NCBI GenBank assembly: GCA_043228905.1
Contig: JBHGNT010000015.1
Coordinates: 9,796,001 to 9,860,000 of the forward strand
Length of the DNA: 64,000 nucleotides
Direction: 5' to 3'
From: Azolla caroliniana
Lineage: Eukaryota > Polypodiophyta
The notes beneath the pieces are model-generated. The model saw nothing but the letters and a program-made list of their open reading frames with translations, was not told the DNA's origin and did no database searches. This document shows positions 39,560-51,030 of this stretch, piece by piece (position 1 is the stretch's first letter; each line of letters opens with the position of its first letter). A program made the position numbers and the translations under genes.

Positions 39560-40040
39560 ATACATGAGAGTTGACATGGTGGTTATCATGCATCACATGT
39601 AATGCATGAACGCTGAATGGCAAACATGCATTGCATGCATTTCATGTATTACATGCATTGTATGCATGTCTTGCAGCCTCACATGCATCATATGCATGGG
39701 GGTATCTATAAAAGAGTGGAGGAAAAAGAAAGGGGATCAATAAATTAATCAAGGAAATTCTGTACTAAATCAAGGAAACAATAATAAAATCTAGTTATCT
39801 TATTGGTGATGTACCTTGTCTCTAAAAATTGAAGTCAAGGGTTCAATCTCTATCTCAATCTCTCTCTCTCTCAATCTGTCTCATAATTGGAATCTCTGTC
39901 TCTCGATCTCTTTGTATCTATCTTAAATACTTTCTCATTAAAGCTAGTACAACCTTCGAATCCTTCCGGTCTAGGACCCCGATGGTCCCGCTTCATTTCG
40001 CGAACACACGAGGATTTCCTCGACAACGGCCCTGATATGT
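39560..40040 (+). repeat. LTR-like promoter segment
   Basis: CATGCAT-rich upstream part, a TATAAAAGAG box at about 39710, an A-rich leader and a CT-rich stretch (39850-39900). It resembles 34230-34560 and shares TTGAAGTCAAGGGTT with 21870. No defined ends or second copy, so it is an uncertain solo LTR. Confidence 0.4.
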
Positions 40041-40319
40041 GAAGTCAACATTGTTTTTTGTTTCTCCATCCGCTTGGTCCTTATCATTCAATGTATGGTA
40101 CTCCTAGTTCTGAATATATGCTTTGTTTAAACAATACCTCCAATTTCCCTGCACACAATGGAACCAAAAACAAGTTAATTCTCTAATCGCAATACAATGA
40201 CCATCCAACCTAGAATAACCCCGAACAACATGGCAAGATCGCAATTCGAGAATTCCTTGGCATTCCCAGGTCTTCTACCAATTTACTTCATCTATCTTCA
40301 CTTCCCAAAATTCACGTTT
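40041..40319. other. Unassigned stretch between the Element 1 genes
   Basis: No coding signature seen. It should contain the 3' end region of the minus-strand transposase. Confidence 0.5.
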
Positions 40320-43300
40320 GATATCTCGAACCTGCGAGGAATAAACTACTAGTTGCACTCGTTGACATATTAGCTCTTAAAAATTCGACTACATGTGTTG
40401 CACAATTCATATGCACACCATCTACCTTTAGTTGTTCATGGGTAAGTGCCCGCTTTATAACTGCACCTGCTCCATCATGTTCACCTTTACCATGGCTAAA
40501 CCCAAAAAATTCTATCTCATCTCCAAACCTGTTACAGAAGGATACCTCCCAACAAAATAAAATGGACGTCTAGCCTTGAATTGTGACGCAGCTCCGTCAG
40601 GCTAGACCCAAAGTTGAGTAAGCTCCAAACGTTGACATAATAACCATTGCCAATGTAACTTAAAACTGTCACAGATGTACAAAAACAATGTTGGACAAAC
40701 AAGGTATCATGCTTCTTATAATTAGAAATAAAAAAATGAATTACTTTCTTAACATCACCTGAAACTCGAAAATATGTTATGTGCACAAAAATGGTTACTT
40801 GCATTGAACACCAATGCATGGATTGAATTTCATTCTGCTGCTTGAAAGTATAATTCTGTCCGAAATCTACTACTAAGACTACTACATCATTTGGAAAATT
40901 AGATATGCAAGTCTTAAATTGATGGGCCTGCTATGAATAAATGAAGTTGTGTTTAATGAACTTTCCTAGAGATACTATAAATAGAGATGCCAAATTCCTT
41001 GGTTTAAGCGACTTCCTAACTAGATCCTTTCTTTTACACACCGTTCCTTCGAAATTGGTGTCCACAGACTCAAATAACTTGACAGAGATGAATATTTCAC
41101 TACTCAACTCTTTTAGACACCACCTAAATCTACGAGGGCCACAATCTTGACATAAACCCATGACACATTTATGATTGTGGAAGATAGTCTCAGATTCTCT
41201 CAGACACAATACTGTATCTAAAAGACCATTGATGGAAGAGATACATGCTCTGATGATTTACAGTGTTCTTGCACGCTAGATCGACAAATTGGGCACTCAC
41301 AAGTGCAGATTGCATCCTCTAGGGAGGAGCTATGGTGACGTAGTAGATTAACAGAGTCCTTAAGAAAACCCATTTGTACATGGTAAATGCAACAACATGT
41401 GTATCGATCCTTTAAGTATCTCACAAAGTGTGGCTTAAGAGACTCGAACGTTCATAGTTGAACTTTGATATTTGGATGCATTCGCCTGAACCTAATAAAT
41501 AAATAAACCTGCATAATAAAAAGGGAGTTCTGTGAGTATAAAAAATGCGCCATGATGTAGCTAGTTAGGTATAGTGTGGTAGTTGATTAGCTATGATCAT
41601 ACTCTTGTAGTAGGTAATTAGCTATTAAGAGTAGCTAATTAACTACCTTAGTAGCTAATTAGCTCGTGACATAGCTAGTTAGCTATTGCTAGTAGCTAAT
41701 TCACTATTGATAGTAGCAAATTAGCTACCTTAATAGCGAATTAGCTGATAAGTGCTAAGTTTAATATTGGTCATAACGAAATAACTATTACTAGTAGCTA
41801 GTTAGCTATGATCATATTTTGAGGTAGTTAATTAGTTGAGAATAACTTAGTTTAGTATTGGCAATAGCTATTTAGCTATTAATAGTAGCTAGTTAGCTAT
41901 GGTCATATTCTGAGGTAGCTAATTAGCTATTGTGGTAGCTAATTAGGTATGGTCATATTTTGAGATAGCTAATTAGCTATTGTGATAGCTAATTAGCTAT
42001 GGTCATATTTTGAGATAGCTAATTAGCTATTGTGGTAGCTAATTAGCTGATAATAACTAAGTTAGCTATTGTCAATCGCTATTTAGCTATTACCAGTAGC
42101 TATTTAGCTATGGTCATATTCTGAGATAGCTAATTAGCTAATAATAGCTAAGCTAGCTATTGTCAATCGCTAGTTAGCTATTACCAATAGCTAGTTAGCT
42201 ATGATCATATTCTGAGGTAGCTAATTAGTTGATAATAGCTAAGTTTAGTATTGGCAATAGCTATTTAGCTATTACCAATAGCTAGTTAGCTATGGTCATA
42301 TTCTAAGGTAGCTAATTAGCTATTGTGGTAGCTACTTAACTATGGTCATATTATGAGATAGCTAATTAGTTATTGTGGTAGCTAACTAGCTGATAATAGC
42401 TAAGTTAGCTATTGTCAATCGCTATTTAGCTATTACCAGTACCTAGTTAGCTATGGTCATATTCTAAGGTAACTAATTAGATATGGTCATATTCTGAGAT
42501 AGCTAATTAGTTATTGTGGTAGCTAATTAACTGAGAATAACTAAGTTAGCTATTGCCAATCGCTATTTAGCTATGATCATATTCTGAGGTAGCTAATTAG
42601 CTAACTAAGTAAGCTTAAAAATCAAAACAAAAGTTGAGATAAATGTAAAAACCTGAGGTACATCAAGAAGATGAATGGGATGCTCCTCGTATTGACTCCT
42701 TTCAACACATTTCCTGCATAAATCCTTCTTATTGGGTGAAACCCTACTCTCATTAGTCCAAAATATGGTGATTATATCCTTGATTTCTGATGTTATGGGT
42801 GTCATTGGCTTACATCTTGTTGTTAGCTTTAGCAAATTAGTTCCTTCACCAATTGAAATTATCCGGTTCATTGTATTGTACACAGTTTTTCTACTAACAC
42901 CAATACCTGAGATAACACACTGATGTTAAGATCGTCAACATCAGTGTTAAGTAACATCATTAGACTAGACCTTTTTAAGACAGTATCATCTTCTGGACTA
43001 CTCATGGATATGAAACTACTACAAAGATTATTTACTAGTACTGATGTTATGTTTGCATTAAGACCATCACAATTAACTAACTCCTTTATCGACGGATCAT
43101 TTAATATTCCATAAAGTACTACCTTCTTGTCTTCATTGCTGATGTGCTTGGTCTGAACATTGAAATAGTCTACAACCTTTCCCTCTATAATAGTAGTCTC
43201 ATTACTTCCATTCTTAGTGATACTCAGACCTATATTGCAACCAATGCTATCCTTACCTTTAGTGAATGTGGCTTTCGTATCCTTCAACAATTGATGATGT

Positions 43301-43359
43301 TTCCTTTTTTTTTTCTGCCCAATACTTTCGTATCGCTTGTTGTGTCCTGATAGCGTCAT
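40320..43359 (-). pseudogene. Element 1 DDE-type transposase (decayed)
   Basis: Read leftwards: a Lys-rich N-terminus (43359); GIGVSRKTVYNTMN and FWTNESRVSPNKKDLCRK (42907-42653); a phase-0 GT-AG intron (42652-41509); FESLKPHFVRYLKD, TCCCIYHV and CTCECPIC; KCVMGLCQDCG..RFRWCLKE (C-x4-C-x2-C finger); the core VVDFGQNYTF with NEIQSMHW (about 40870-40820), PDGAASQFK (about 40601-40575) and FFGFSHGKGEHDGAGAVIKR (about 40520-40440). D, D and the last H/E-D cluster give a DDE/RNase H-like layout. I associate the NEIQSxHW..SDGAxSQFK..SHGKGxxDG signature with transposase-like proteins of animals and protists, not with the usual plant superfamilies. A stop before PDGAASQFK, others near 41219 and 40932, and frame changes disable it. 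Confidence 0.72.
41509..42652. repeat. Palindrome array 2 filling the transposase intron
   Basis: 1.14 kb, almost all of it tandem variants of GATAGCTAATTAGCTATTGT and GGTAGCTAATTAGCTATGGT with TCATATTCTGAGG spacers (41560-42604). The borders are a GT donor after CCTCAG (42653) and a CAG acceptor at 41509, both in phase 0 on the minus strand. Confidence 0.87.
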
Positions 43360-43669
43360 CCCTATCCTGATAATCCATAAGGGGTATTGGTAAACACCCT
43401 CCTTCCCCTTCCATTTGGCTTGACATATTCATTAGTAAATTTCCACAAAAAATGACACGTAGCTAATTACTTAACCACATGCAAACTGGTTATTCACAGG
43501 AGCGATCCCATCGTTGGTAAGTTTATGTTTGTTGTAGCGGAGTGATAGCTACTCAACCACCATCGGGAACGAGCTAAGTTGACTATGGGCAACAACAATA
43601 CACAAAACTATTCCGCAATACACAAGATTATACACAACAACACACAAGATAATCAATGGACAGAACACT

Positions 43670-44190
43670 TATTGCAATCCAGGATCGAACAGTGGCGGCA
43701 ACTGAGTGTAGAATGGCGGCAATGGAGGAGTGAACTCCGTCGGATCGAACAATGGCAACAATCCAGGACCGAACAATGGCGACAACTGTGTGTAGAATGG
43801 TGGCAATGGAGGAGTGAATTCCGTCAGATTGAACAGTGGCTGATGATGCTTGGAACGCACAGTGGCAACAACTGAGTGTAGAATGGTGGTAGTGGAGGAG
43901 GAGTGAACTACGTCGGATTGAACAGTGGCAACAATCCACGATCAAATAGTAGCGGCAACTGAGTGTTAAATGGTGGCAATGGAGGAGTAAACTCAATAGG
44001 AGCGAACAATGGTAGATGATGCTTGGACCGAACAGTGGCGACAATTGAGTGTAGAATGACGGCAATGGAGGAGTGAACTCTGTCGGATCGAACAGTGGCA
44101 AATGATGCCTGAACCACACAGTGGTAGGAATTGAGTGTAGAATGGCGGCAATGGAGGAATGGACTCAATAGGGTTTAGGAACAATGGCAG
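43670..44190. repeat. Minisatellite upstream of the transposase
   Basis: Five to six diverged units built from GTGTAGAATGGYGGCAATGG, AGGAGTGAACTCCGTCGGAT and CGAACAGTGGC phrases, unit length about 75-125 bp. It lies between the transposase start and the right end of Element 1, so it is probably subterminal or 5' UTR repeat. Confidence 0.8.
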
Positions 44191-44390
44191 TAATCTAAGC
44201 CTGAATAGTCACAAAGTGATGGCCAACGTGATGTGGCAATGGATAATGCATAATGGACCTAGGAATTCGGTATATAATTTATGGTGCACGTTTATGTTGC
44301 AAATTTATGGTGCTCATTTATATAATTAAAACATTCTAATGTTTTCATTCATGGTGCAAAAATTACTATTTATCATTGGTAGCTTTTTGC

Positions 44391-44407
44391 ATAGCTAAAT
44401 AGCTATG
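44391..44407 (-). repeat. Element 1 right terminal inverted repeat
   Basis: Inverted copy of 35798-35814 (17 of 17). Confidence 0.7.
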
Positions 44408-44424
44408 CCAAGGAGTTGTTAGGC

Positions 44425-44965
44425 GCGTAGTTCGACGCGACAATCATTTGTTCAAGCAATGTTCTGAGCGCCAACAATTGTTGACACACCTTAGATTTGA
44501 GCAAACATATGATTTAGCATTAGCCTCAACACCTTTAGAACCAATGCAAGTTCCCAATCATAATTCTTTTGTTGGACCTAGTCTAATGGAGATTGATGCG
44601 GCATGTAATCAAGATACTTTGTCTGAAGTAGAGAAACAACAAAATTGAGCAAATCGACTTTTCCTATATAGTGGGGGTCCAAGACATATAGCAATACATC
44701 GTCCACATCGACCAAAGAGACAAATAAATCAAGCAAGTATTGTTGAGAATTTTGATTCACGTTCTCCTGTCAAAGTCAATAAACCAAGAACTCCCGTGAG
44801 TGGCCCTCAATCCAATAGTCTTGATGTTCTAAGACAATTGATGAACTGTTAAATGAATAAGTCCAACCAAAATCATAGCCATTTGGTTGGACCAACTTGT
44901 CGAATATGGGTGTATAATGGTCGTATTCACATTGTCCCACTCAAACGGACTAGGTTTAGGACGAG
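44425..44965 (+). pseudogene. Gypsy-2 gag, C-terminal part
   Basis: Continues the gag seen before 34848: VVRRDNHLFKQCSERQQL matches LRCDNRLFEGCSKRQQM of Gypsy-1. The zinc knuckle position reads LFLYSGGPRHIAIHRPHRP; all three cysteines are lost. The rest of Gypsy-2 is absent. Confidence 0.78.
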
Positions 44966-44975
44966 TATGTAAATA

Positions 44976-45098
44976 TGTCAAAGGGCGGTTGCCCTAGCTC
45001 AACTGGTATATAATTGGCTTTGTAACCTAGTCTATGTTGATGTTGATAGTGCTATTCTTGTATTGTAAAATTGGAAATAAGAAAGTTACATTGTGTGC

Positions 45099-45175
<77 letters not shown>

Positions 45176-45295
45176 TCCATTTCTTTGATCTTGATCTAGT
45201 TCAAGTTTTCTTCGTTTACTTATGTTATTAAACTTATTGTTCTTCATCCTAAGATGTTGTTCCTAGTTCCACTTTGACGGCCTCATCTCCAACAT
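44976..45295 (+). repeat. Copia A 5' LTR (left end uncertain)
   Basis: The right end is fixed by TCTCCAACA followed two bases later by a primer site. The left end is put at TGTCAAAGGG. A (CT)n(CA)n microsatellite fills 45101-45174. Confidence 0.5.
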
Positions 45296-45297
45296 AT

Positions 45298-45313
45298 GGT
45301 ATTAGAGCTTGGT
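45298..45313 (+). other. Copia A tRNA primer-binding site
   Basis: TGGTATTAGAGCTTGG, one base from the initiator-methionine tRNA complement TGGTATCAGAGC. Confidence 0.78.
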
Positions 45314-46157
45314 TTTGTATTTTGCTGCTGGCCGTTATCCGTCTTCAACAACATCCTTGCATTCAACCTCTTGAAGACCCCAACCTGTTTCAAGTTTTGG
45401 AAGAGACTCTAGATTTCAGTCAAACTGAAATCTCTAGATTGGAAACTTTCTCAAGATAGTATCTCAGGAGAAGGGACATCAGAAGAACTGCACTCCACTA
45501 AGCCAGATCACCCTTGAAGTAGGCGAGCCGATTGTACTTTGTCTTCATGATCATAGCCGCTCGGAGTGAGATTTTTCATCAAAATGGTTTCAATTGTGCT
45601 TCATCAAGATAGATGGCAATTGGATAGGTCATCTGAGGTTGCTCACTCGCTCATTGTAACCACTTGAAGTAGATCAGGCCCAAAGCACAACCCTGTCTGT
45701 GTTCCATTCAGGTAGGTGATATTCAGACAAGCCAGTTGGCGTTGACCACCCACACATTGTAGCCACTTGGTGTAAAAAAAGACACAAATAGCACATAATC
45801 TGTGAACAACCCCTTAAAATCAGCACTTGGAATAAGATTGACAATTAACTATGCTCAATCTGGCTAGGTGATATTCAGGAAGACCAGTCAGCTCTGTCCC
45901 TCCGCTTGCTGTAGCCACTTCAAGGAAGTTTCTCACCCAATTGTCATCCGGAACCTAATTAGCTAACTAATCAACAATTTCGGGTCCAATTTGACTAGGC
46001 CCATCAGCTCTGGTCACTCTAGGGAGAACCCGCTGATAGTCGAATCCGATCGGCTTGTGTCCAAATCCGACTAGAACAAATTTAGGTGAGCCACTTGACT
46101 GCACCCAACCACTGTTCGTAACCAACTTCGGACAAAACATTCCCAAGCCGACACAGA
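45314..46157 (+). other. Copia A untranslated leader
   Basis: No open coding domain. It contains three diverged copies of a block with CTCGCTCATTGTARCCACTT and TAGGTGATATTCAG phrases (about 45640-45920). Confidence 0.6.
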
Positions 46158-48625
46158 ATGGCATCAACCTCCGGCTCATCCGAAATGAGCCTAAGGAAGT
46201 TTGATGGATCAAACTTCAACTTCTCGAAGGAGCAGATGTAGGATTACATGATAGTAAAGGGTCAAATCGACCCAATTGAGAACGAAAATGCTTTAGACGG
46301 ATACAAGCCGATTGAGTGGATGAAACTAGATCGAATTGTTCGCGCCACCATCAGGCGGAAGCCCAATCTAAGGACAAAACAAGTTTGAGTGAGCCACAAT
46401 GTTGCATTCGACGATTCGACATCATGGTACTTTCTACCGACTCCGACCCCCAACTCCAACCCGATTCCGGAAGATGAGGCCAATGAGCCGGAAATAATCC
46501 AGGCAGAAGAAGATGATGACTTTGGTACTCTGGAGGAGAATCCGATTTCATTTCGACTGAGTGGGCCGAATGAGCGACTGAGTCGGAATGACTAGTTCGA
46601 TGACGCGGTGGAGAGTAGTGGGGACTCCGCCGTGCTCTCCCCGTGCAAGGAACCCAACCAGTCTGATGACGAGCTAGAGAGTAGTTGAGACTCAAATGTG
46701 CTCTCCCCATGCAAGGAACTAAGAAGACGGTTCACGTGCAAAGAGAAAGGGAAGAAGAAGATGCCAGAATACGACACTGGCAGAGACGAGTAAGATCAGA
46801 GTGAATTTGACTCTGGTACAAATGAAGATGGACCTTCTAGAACAAATTCCAAGTTGGCCAAGAGGGCCTTGAAACCGGCTAATGAGACGTTACACCAATC
46901 GATCCGCTAGAAGAACCCCGTAAAATAGTATGGGTATAATGAGTACATGGTGCACCACTATGCGCACATGACTAAAGTGGCGGAAGTGCATGTGTCAGAG
47001 AGCTACACAGAAGCGGTGAAGGACACGTATTGGCATGCCACTATGGCGGAAGAGATACAAGCACTTGATGCCAACGACGCATGGGACCTGGTTGACCCTT
47101 CCCGCCATTGCAAACCGATCGGCTGCAAGTGGGTATTCAAGTTAAAGTACAATGTCGATGGTTTGGTCAATCGATACAAGGCCCAGTTACTAGCCAAAGG
47201 ATGTGCGCAAACCCATGGAATCGACTATGATGAGACCTTCGATCCGGTAGCGAAGATGACAATGAGATGACAACGGTCCGTGTGGTGTTGGCGGTTTCAA
47301 CAACAAGGGGGTGGCATCTTTACCAAATGGATGGGAAGAATGCGTTTCTTGTGATCTTAAGGAATAGGTCTAGATGATCTAGCCCCCTGGATTTCATTCA
47401 GAGATGAACAAGTTAACAGTATGCCGATTTGAGAAGTCTCTTTACGGCCTGAAGCAAGCCCCTCGTGCTTGGAATTAGAAAATCACACACCGGTTGCGTA
47501 AGATGCGATTTGCGGCCTCCAAGTCCGACTTGTCACTGTTCATCCGGAAAGGTCTGGTATCTATCTTGCTATATGTGGACGATCTAGTCATTACGGAACC
47601 CGGACTCACTGACATTGGCCGAGCGAAATCCCAACTGTCGGATGCATTTGAAATGAAGGACCTGGGGGACCTTCATTTTTTCCTCGGGATCGAGGTGATC
47701 CATACCCTCGACGACATATTGCTCTCACAACGCCACTATGTGTTGAATTTGTTGTACAAGTTCGGCATGACCAATTGCCGACCAGTGTCCACACCCTTGG
47801 ACCGGAACCTAAAGCTTCGTCTTGACTCCGAACTTGCAACAAGAAATGGTTTTGACAAATTGTCGAAAGCCTCATCTATCTTACTATCATCCAACCCAAC
47901 ATCAGCTATCTGGTCGAGATAATAAGTCAATTTATGCAGAAGCTGACTGTGGAGCACCTTTTGTGTGCGCACCGAATACTCAAGTATGTTAACGGCACTA
48001 AGGACGGGGAACTGTTATACCGACACGATATAACCTTCATTTTTTCCTCGGGATCGAGGTGATCCATACCCTCGACGACATATTGCTCTCACAATGCCAC
48101 TATGTGTTGAATTTGTTGTACAAGTTCGGCATGACCAATTGCCGACCAGTGTCCACACCCTTGGACCGGAACCTAAAGCTTCGTCTTGACTCCGAACTTG
48201 CAACAAGAAATGGTTTTGACAAATTGTCGAAAGCCTCATCTATCTTACTATCATCCAACCCAACATCAGCTATCTGGTCGAGATAATAAGTCAATTTATG
48301 CAGAAGCTGGCTGTGGAGCACCTTTTGTGTGCGCACCGAATACTCAAGTATGTTAACGACACTAAGGACGGGGAACTGTTATACCGACACGATATAACCG
48401 AAATGCTAGTTGGTTATACAAATGTTGACTGGGCCGGTGATGTGTCGGATTGTCGGTCCACTTCCGATTACATGTTCTCTCTAGCTAGCGTAGTTGTTGC
48501 GTGGAGTAGCAAAAAGTAGCTGACATTGGTTCTATCGAGTACCGAGGTTGAGTATCGGGCGCTACCGTCACCAATTGTGAAGCCATATGGCTTCGGTGGC
48601 TGCAAGACCTCCGGATCGAAGTACC
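46158..48625 (+). pseudogene. Copia A gag start fused to RT and RNase H
   Basis: ATG at 46158 opens copia gag (MSLRKFDGSNFNFSKEQM, stop, then WMKLDRIVRATIR). At about 46361 it jumps to the linker between integrase and reverse transcriptase, so the rest of gag, protease and integrase are deleted. Reverse transcriptase blocks HCKPIGCKWVFKLKYN, YAQTHG-like CAQTHGIDYDETF and ILLYVDDLVI (YVDD intact) follow, then a 364-bp duplication, then RNase H (YTNVDWAGDVSDCRSTSDY). It joins copia B at about 48625. Confidence 0.83.
47672..48399 (+). repeat. 364-bp tandem duplication in copia A RT
   Basis: 47672-48035 and 48036-48399 differ at only about three positions. 364 is not a multiple of three, so the second copy is out of frame. 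The near identity marks a recent event. Confidence 0.93.
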
Positions 48626-50110
48626 GTTCTCGTTTCTGGAAAATCCGGAGCAATCGGGAGTTGTTGAAACCGGAGAAGACACTCCTCACCTGATTGTGCA
48701 TGTTGGAGAAGTCCCTTTAAGCCACGTCGGAAAAAAGGTAAAGTTGATGAACGTACTATATGTTCTGACAATCACAAAGAACTTGGTGTCGGTTGGGTAG
48801 ATCGTTGACCAGGGGATGCAGGTGCGGTTTACGCACCTCGGGTGCTTCATTGAGGAAGAGGGCCAGATTCTTGCGCAAGGGCACTAGGATGGGAGGATGT
48901 TCATCCTCAACACCAACGACATAGGCACCACCTTGTTTGCAAAGGGTCAGAAGATCGTGTCGGATATCGATCTATGGCACAAGCGGATCAACCACGTCAA
49001 TTACCGAAGGCTTCAAGACCTGCAATCGAAACAGGTTGTTTTCGGATTGCCAAAATTTAATGGCCGGAAGTCCCAAATATGTGAAGCCTGCCAACTCGGA
49101 AGCAACACCAGCTTCCATTCCCATCAAAAGAAACCGGAACCGTCACAAGCTCGATCTAATACATTTGAACGTATGGGGACCGACATAGAACGTTAGTCTT
49201 GGCAGGAGCCGATATTTCATCTCCTTCATCGACGACTACAGCCAACACACATGGATCACCTAATCAAAAGGAAAAGCAAAGTTTTTGACTGTTTTTGGAA
49301 CCTGCAAAGTCTTGTTGAATGGGAAATGGAGAGGAAGAGCAAGTGCCAATTCAATAGTTATCAACAGCAGAAAGGAATTCGGAGGGAATTCAGCTGCCGA
49401 TACACACCGGAACAAAATGGTGTGGCGTAAAGGAAGAACCAATCGATCGTCGATGTGGCACAGGCAATGATGGAGGAGAAGAGCATGCATAAGCTCTACT
49501 AGGCTGAAGCGGTCCGGACGACCGTCTACATCCAAAACCGGATCGGGGATAAGCTGTAACCACATGAACTGTATTTTGGGCAGAAGCCGAATTTAAGGCA
49601 CCTAAAGATATTCGGTAGCATTGCATATGTGCATGTGCCGAATGAAAAGCAGAGAAAGTTGGACCCAAAGTCGGAGAAATGTATCCTTGTCGGCTACTCA
49701 CATGAGGAAAAGGGTTATAAGAACTATAACCCCCGAATAAAACAAGTTCGAGTGAGCCGAGATGTCGAATTTGATGACTCGACATCATGGTACTCCCTAC
49801 CGATTACGATGTCTGACTCCGACCTGATTCCGGAGGATGAGGCTAGTGAGCCTGAAACGATCCGGGTAGAAGACGAAGAAGGATTCAGTACTCTAGATGA
49901 GAGTCCGATCTCATTTCGGCTGAGCGGGCCGAATGAAGAGCTCAATCTGAAGGACCAGTAGGATGATGAGCTGACGAGCAGCGAAGACTCGGTTGTGCTC
50001 TCCCCACACAAGGAACTAAGGAGTCGGTTAACGTGCAAAGAGAAGGGGAAGAAGAAGATGCCAGAGTACGACACCGACCGAGACGAGTCGGATTAGAGCG
50101 AATTCAACTC
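48626..50110 (+). pseudogene. Copia B protease end and integrase
   Basis: Begins in the C-terminal half of the copia protease (KLMNVLYVLTITKNLVSV), then the GAG_pre-integrase motif (DLWHKRINHVNYRRLQDLQS, CEACQLG), integrase core remnants (YTPEQNGVA) and the C-terminal KIFGSIAYVHVPNEKQRKLD and CILVGYSHEEKGYKNYNP. Many stops. The acidic linker (FDDSTSWY, PISFRLSGPNE) matches that of copia A closely, so A and B are one family. Confidence 0.84.
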
Positions 50111-51030
50111 CGGAAAGAATGAAGACGGACCTTCGGGAACGATGTTTGAGCCGGCTAAGAGGGCCTTGAAATGGGCTAACGAGAAGTTACACCACTCCAA
50201 CCGCCAGAAGAACCTTGTAAAAAGGTACGGATATAATGAGTACATGGCGCATCACTATGTGTACATGATGAAAGTGGCAGAGGTGCGTGAGCTGGAGAGC
50301 TACGCAGAAGCGGCAAGGGATGCACATTGGCGTGGCACTATGGAGGAAGAGATGCGGGCACTCGATGCCAATGACACATGGAACCTGGTTGACCCTCCCC
50401 GACATTGCAAACCAATCGGTTGCAAATGGGTGTACAAGGTAAAGTATATTGGTGATGGTTTGGTCAACCGGTACAAGGCCTGGTTAGTTGCAAAAGGATA
50501 TGCACAGACCCATGGAATGGACTACGACGAGACCTTCACCTTGGTAGCGAAGATGACGATGGTTCATGTGGTGCTGGTGGTTGTTGTTGCAAGGGGGTGG
50601 CATCTTCACCAAATGGATGTGAAGAATGCATTTCTTCAAGGTGACCTTGAAGAACAATTCTACATGATCCAACCCCTCGATTTTCAGTTGGAGATGGACA
50701 AGTCGGCAATGTGCCGACACAAAAAGTCACTGTACGGCTTGAAGCAAGCCCCATGCTTGGAATTTGAAGATCACGCATCGGTTGCGTAAGATGGGGTTTG
50801 CGGCCTCGAAGCCGGAATCTTCGTTGTTCATCCGGAAAGGTTCGGAAGGTCTGGTGTGTATCATGTTATACATGGATGATCTCATCATCACCAGACCCGT
50901 CCTCACTGAAATTGGCCGAGTGAAGTCCCAGTTGTCGGACACTTTCGAAATGAAGGACTTGAGGGCCCTTCATTACTTCCTCAGGATCGTAGTGATCCAT
51001 ACCACCGACGACATATTGTTATCTCAGTGA
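50111..51030 (+). pseudogene. Copia B reverse transcriptase
   Basis: 215-residue frame 50142-50789 with EEEMRALDANDTWNLVDPPR, CKPIGCKWVYKVKY, VAKGYAQTHGMDYDETF, HQMDVKNAFLQGDLEEQFYM and the SLYGLKQAP box, then after a frameshift CIMLYMDDLIITR (YMDD). A stop lies at 51030. Confidence 0.87.

Larger units (their letters stand above)
35795..44411. mobile_element. Element 1: unusual 8.6-kb DNA transposon
   Basis: Bounded by the 17-bp inverted repeat CATAGCTATTTAGCTAT (35798-35814 and 44391-44407 inverted). It holds two convergent spliced genes, a decayed DDE-type transposase (minus, 43359 to about 40320) and a coiled-coil/RING-like protein (plus, from 36713). Arrays of the palindrome TAGCTAATTAGCTA occupy one intron in each gene. 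It interrupts Gypsy-2 gag: the N-terminal part lies before 34848 and the C-terminal part after 44425. No target duplication was found, and some 200 bp of gag and the tail of the copia LTR are lost at the site. Superfamily not assigned. Confidence 0.72.

Noticed and set aside
38020-42652. Regular short repeats that resemble a CRISPR array
   Set aside because: Repeats are adjacent palindromes with variable, low-complexity spacing, lie in introns of a plant transposon and have no cas genes.
43579-44184. Open frames with repeated WRQ or LPPFYTQL words on both strands
   Set aside because: Products of the minisatellite; no frame is favoured.
35795-44411. Element 1 as a CACTA (Spm) transposon
   Set aside because: No CACTA termini and the transposase motifs do not match the Transposase_21/24 type; only the repeat-rich, two-gene layout is similar.
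44978-45010. tRNA-like A box (TAGCTCAACTGG) suggesting a SINE or tRNA gene
   Set aside because: No B box, cloverleaf or A-rich tail follows; it lies in the probable copia A LTR.
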